Positions 5,440 through 5,844 of a DNA stretch of 5,844 nt are shown piece by piece (the stretch's first letter is position 1; every line of letters starts with the position of its first letter). Under the pieces are notes generated by a model. The model did no database searches. It was given only the letters and a program-made list of their open reading frames with translations, and was not told where the DNA came from. Both the position numbers and the translations under genes were made by a program. The stretch is taken from positions 6,040-11,883 of the forward strand of contig WTGT01000008.1 in assembly GCA_011523445.1 (NCBI GenBank), in the 5' to 3' direction. This DNA is from Paracoccaceae bacterium. GTDB taxonomy: Bacteria > Pseudomonadota > Alphaproteobacteria > Rhodobacterales > Rhodobacteraceae.

Positions 5440-5844
5440 ATGAACCAAAAACCCAGAGTCCTAGTATCCGACAAGCTTTCCGAGGTTTCCCTCAAGATTT
5501 TTGAGGAAAGGGGAGTTGATGTTGATTATCAGCCTGGTTTGGGGAAGACCATCGATGAGTTGCATTCGGTAATACACAAGTATGATGGTTTGGCGGTAAG
5601 GTCGGCTACCAAGGTGACATCGGAGTTACTCTCCAAGGCAGAAAATCTGAAGGTCATAGGGCGTGCTGGCATCGGTGTGGATAACATCGATCTCAGGGAA
5701 GCCACAAAATTGGGTGTGGTTGTCATGAATACACCCCATGGCAATTCTGAAACAACGGCCGAACATGCCATTGCCATGCTTTTTTCCATCGCTCGGCAAA
5801 TCCCAGAGGCAAGTTCCTCAACCAAAATGGGTCGATGGGAAAAG
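5440..5844 (+). CDS. serA: D-3-phosphoglycerate dehydrogenase SerA, N-terminal part
   Basis: The first 135 codons are visible; the gene runs off the window. SerA oxidises 3-phosphoglycerate to 3-phosphohydroxypyruvate with NAD+, the first step of serine synthesis. The protein starts MNQKPRVLVSDKLSE. The early part is the substrate-binding domain with DGLAVRSATKV, followed by the strongly conserved GRAGIGVDNIDL, VVVMNTPHGNSETTAEHAIAM and a segment ending in GRWEK, which leads into the NAD-binding Rossmann fold beyond the edge. The start has AGGA at 5428-5431 and an 8-nt spacer. An ATG at 5432 is rejected because it ends after three codons. The 17-bp gap to serC indicates one transcript. Whether the protein has the long form with a C-terminal ACT domain cannot be seen. 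Confidence 0.95.
   Translation, partial: MNQKPRVLVSDKLSEVSLKIFEERGVDVDYQPGLGKTIDELHSVIHKYDGLAVRSATKVTSELLSKAENLKVIGRAGIGVDNIDLREATKLGVVVMNTPHGNSETTAEHAIAMLFSIARQIPEASSSTKMGRWEK

Noticed and set aside
5529..5825. 98-codon minus-strand frame at the right end
   Set aside because: It is antisense to the clearly conserved SerA N-terminal sequence.
1..5844. CRISPR array, tRNA, rRNA, insertion sequence or toxin-antitoxin module
   Set aside because: I saw no regularly spaced repeats, no tRNA-like cloverleaf, no transposase frame or terminal repeats, and no toxin or antitoxin family sequence.

Overview
The window looks like a chromosomal segment from an AT-leaning proteobacterium, most likely an alphaproteobacterium. 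The clues are the SerC protein type (N-terminal PNFSSGPC block, SWQKVMGGEAGHG lysine motif), a SerB of about 300 residues with an N-terminal ACT-like part, and serB divergent from serC-serA, an arrangement I recall as common in alphaproteobacteria. I cannot name a genus from the sequence alone.

Left half (1-3232): DNA-damage tolerance genes. A decayed umuD copy (about 142-370, + strand) runs into the 3' end of an SRAP (YedK/HMCES-like) gene (374-1048, - strand). After about 500 bp of AT-rich intergenic DNA with several short inverted repeats come an intact umuD (1551-1991) and umuC (1991-3232), joined by a TGATG overlap. UmuD and UmuC together form DNA polymerase V, an error-prone translesion polymerase. 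SRAP proteins capture abasic sites in single-stranded DNA. The group is therefore a plausible lesion-bypass and lesion-shielding cluster.

Right half (3271-5844): the phosphorylated serine biosynthesis pathway. serB (3271-4164, - strand) is convergent with umuC across a candidate terminator and divergent from serC (4265-5422), which is followed 17 bp later by serA (5440 onward, cut by the window edge). SerA, SerC and SerB convert 3-phosphoglycerate to L-serine in three steps.

Most notable points: (1) an umuD pseudogene about 86% identical over 115 nt to the intact copy, whose differences suggest it was once under selection; (2) an SRAP protein in which the family's conserved active-site histidine (IH-x-R-M-P) reads as tyrosine (IYYRQP); (3) a UmuC without a recognisable beta-clamp QLxLF motif at the usual place; (4) no canonical LexA box upstream of umuD or SRAP, but several palindromes that could be operators. 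I see no clearly new multi-gene system. The interest lies in the altered SRAP next to polymerase V and the relic second umuD.
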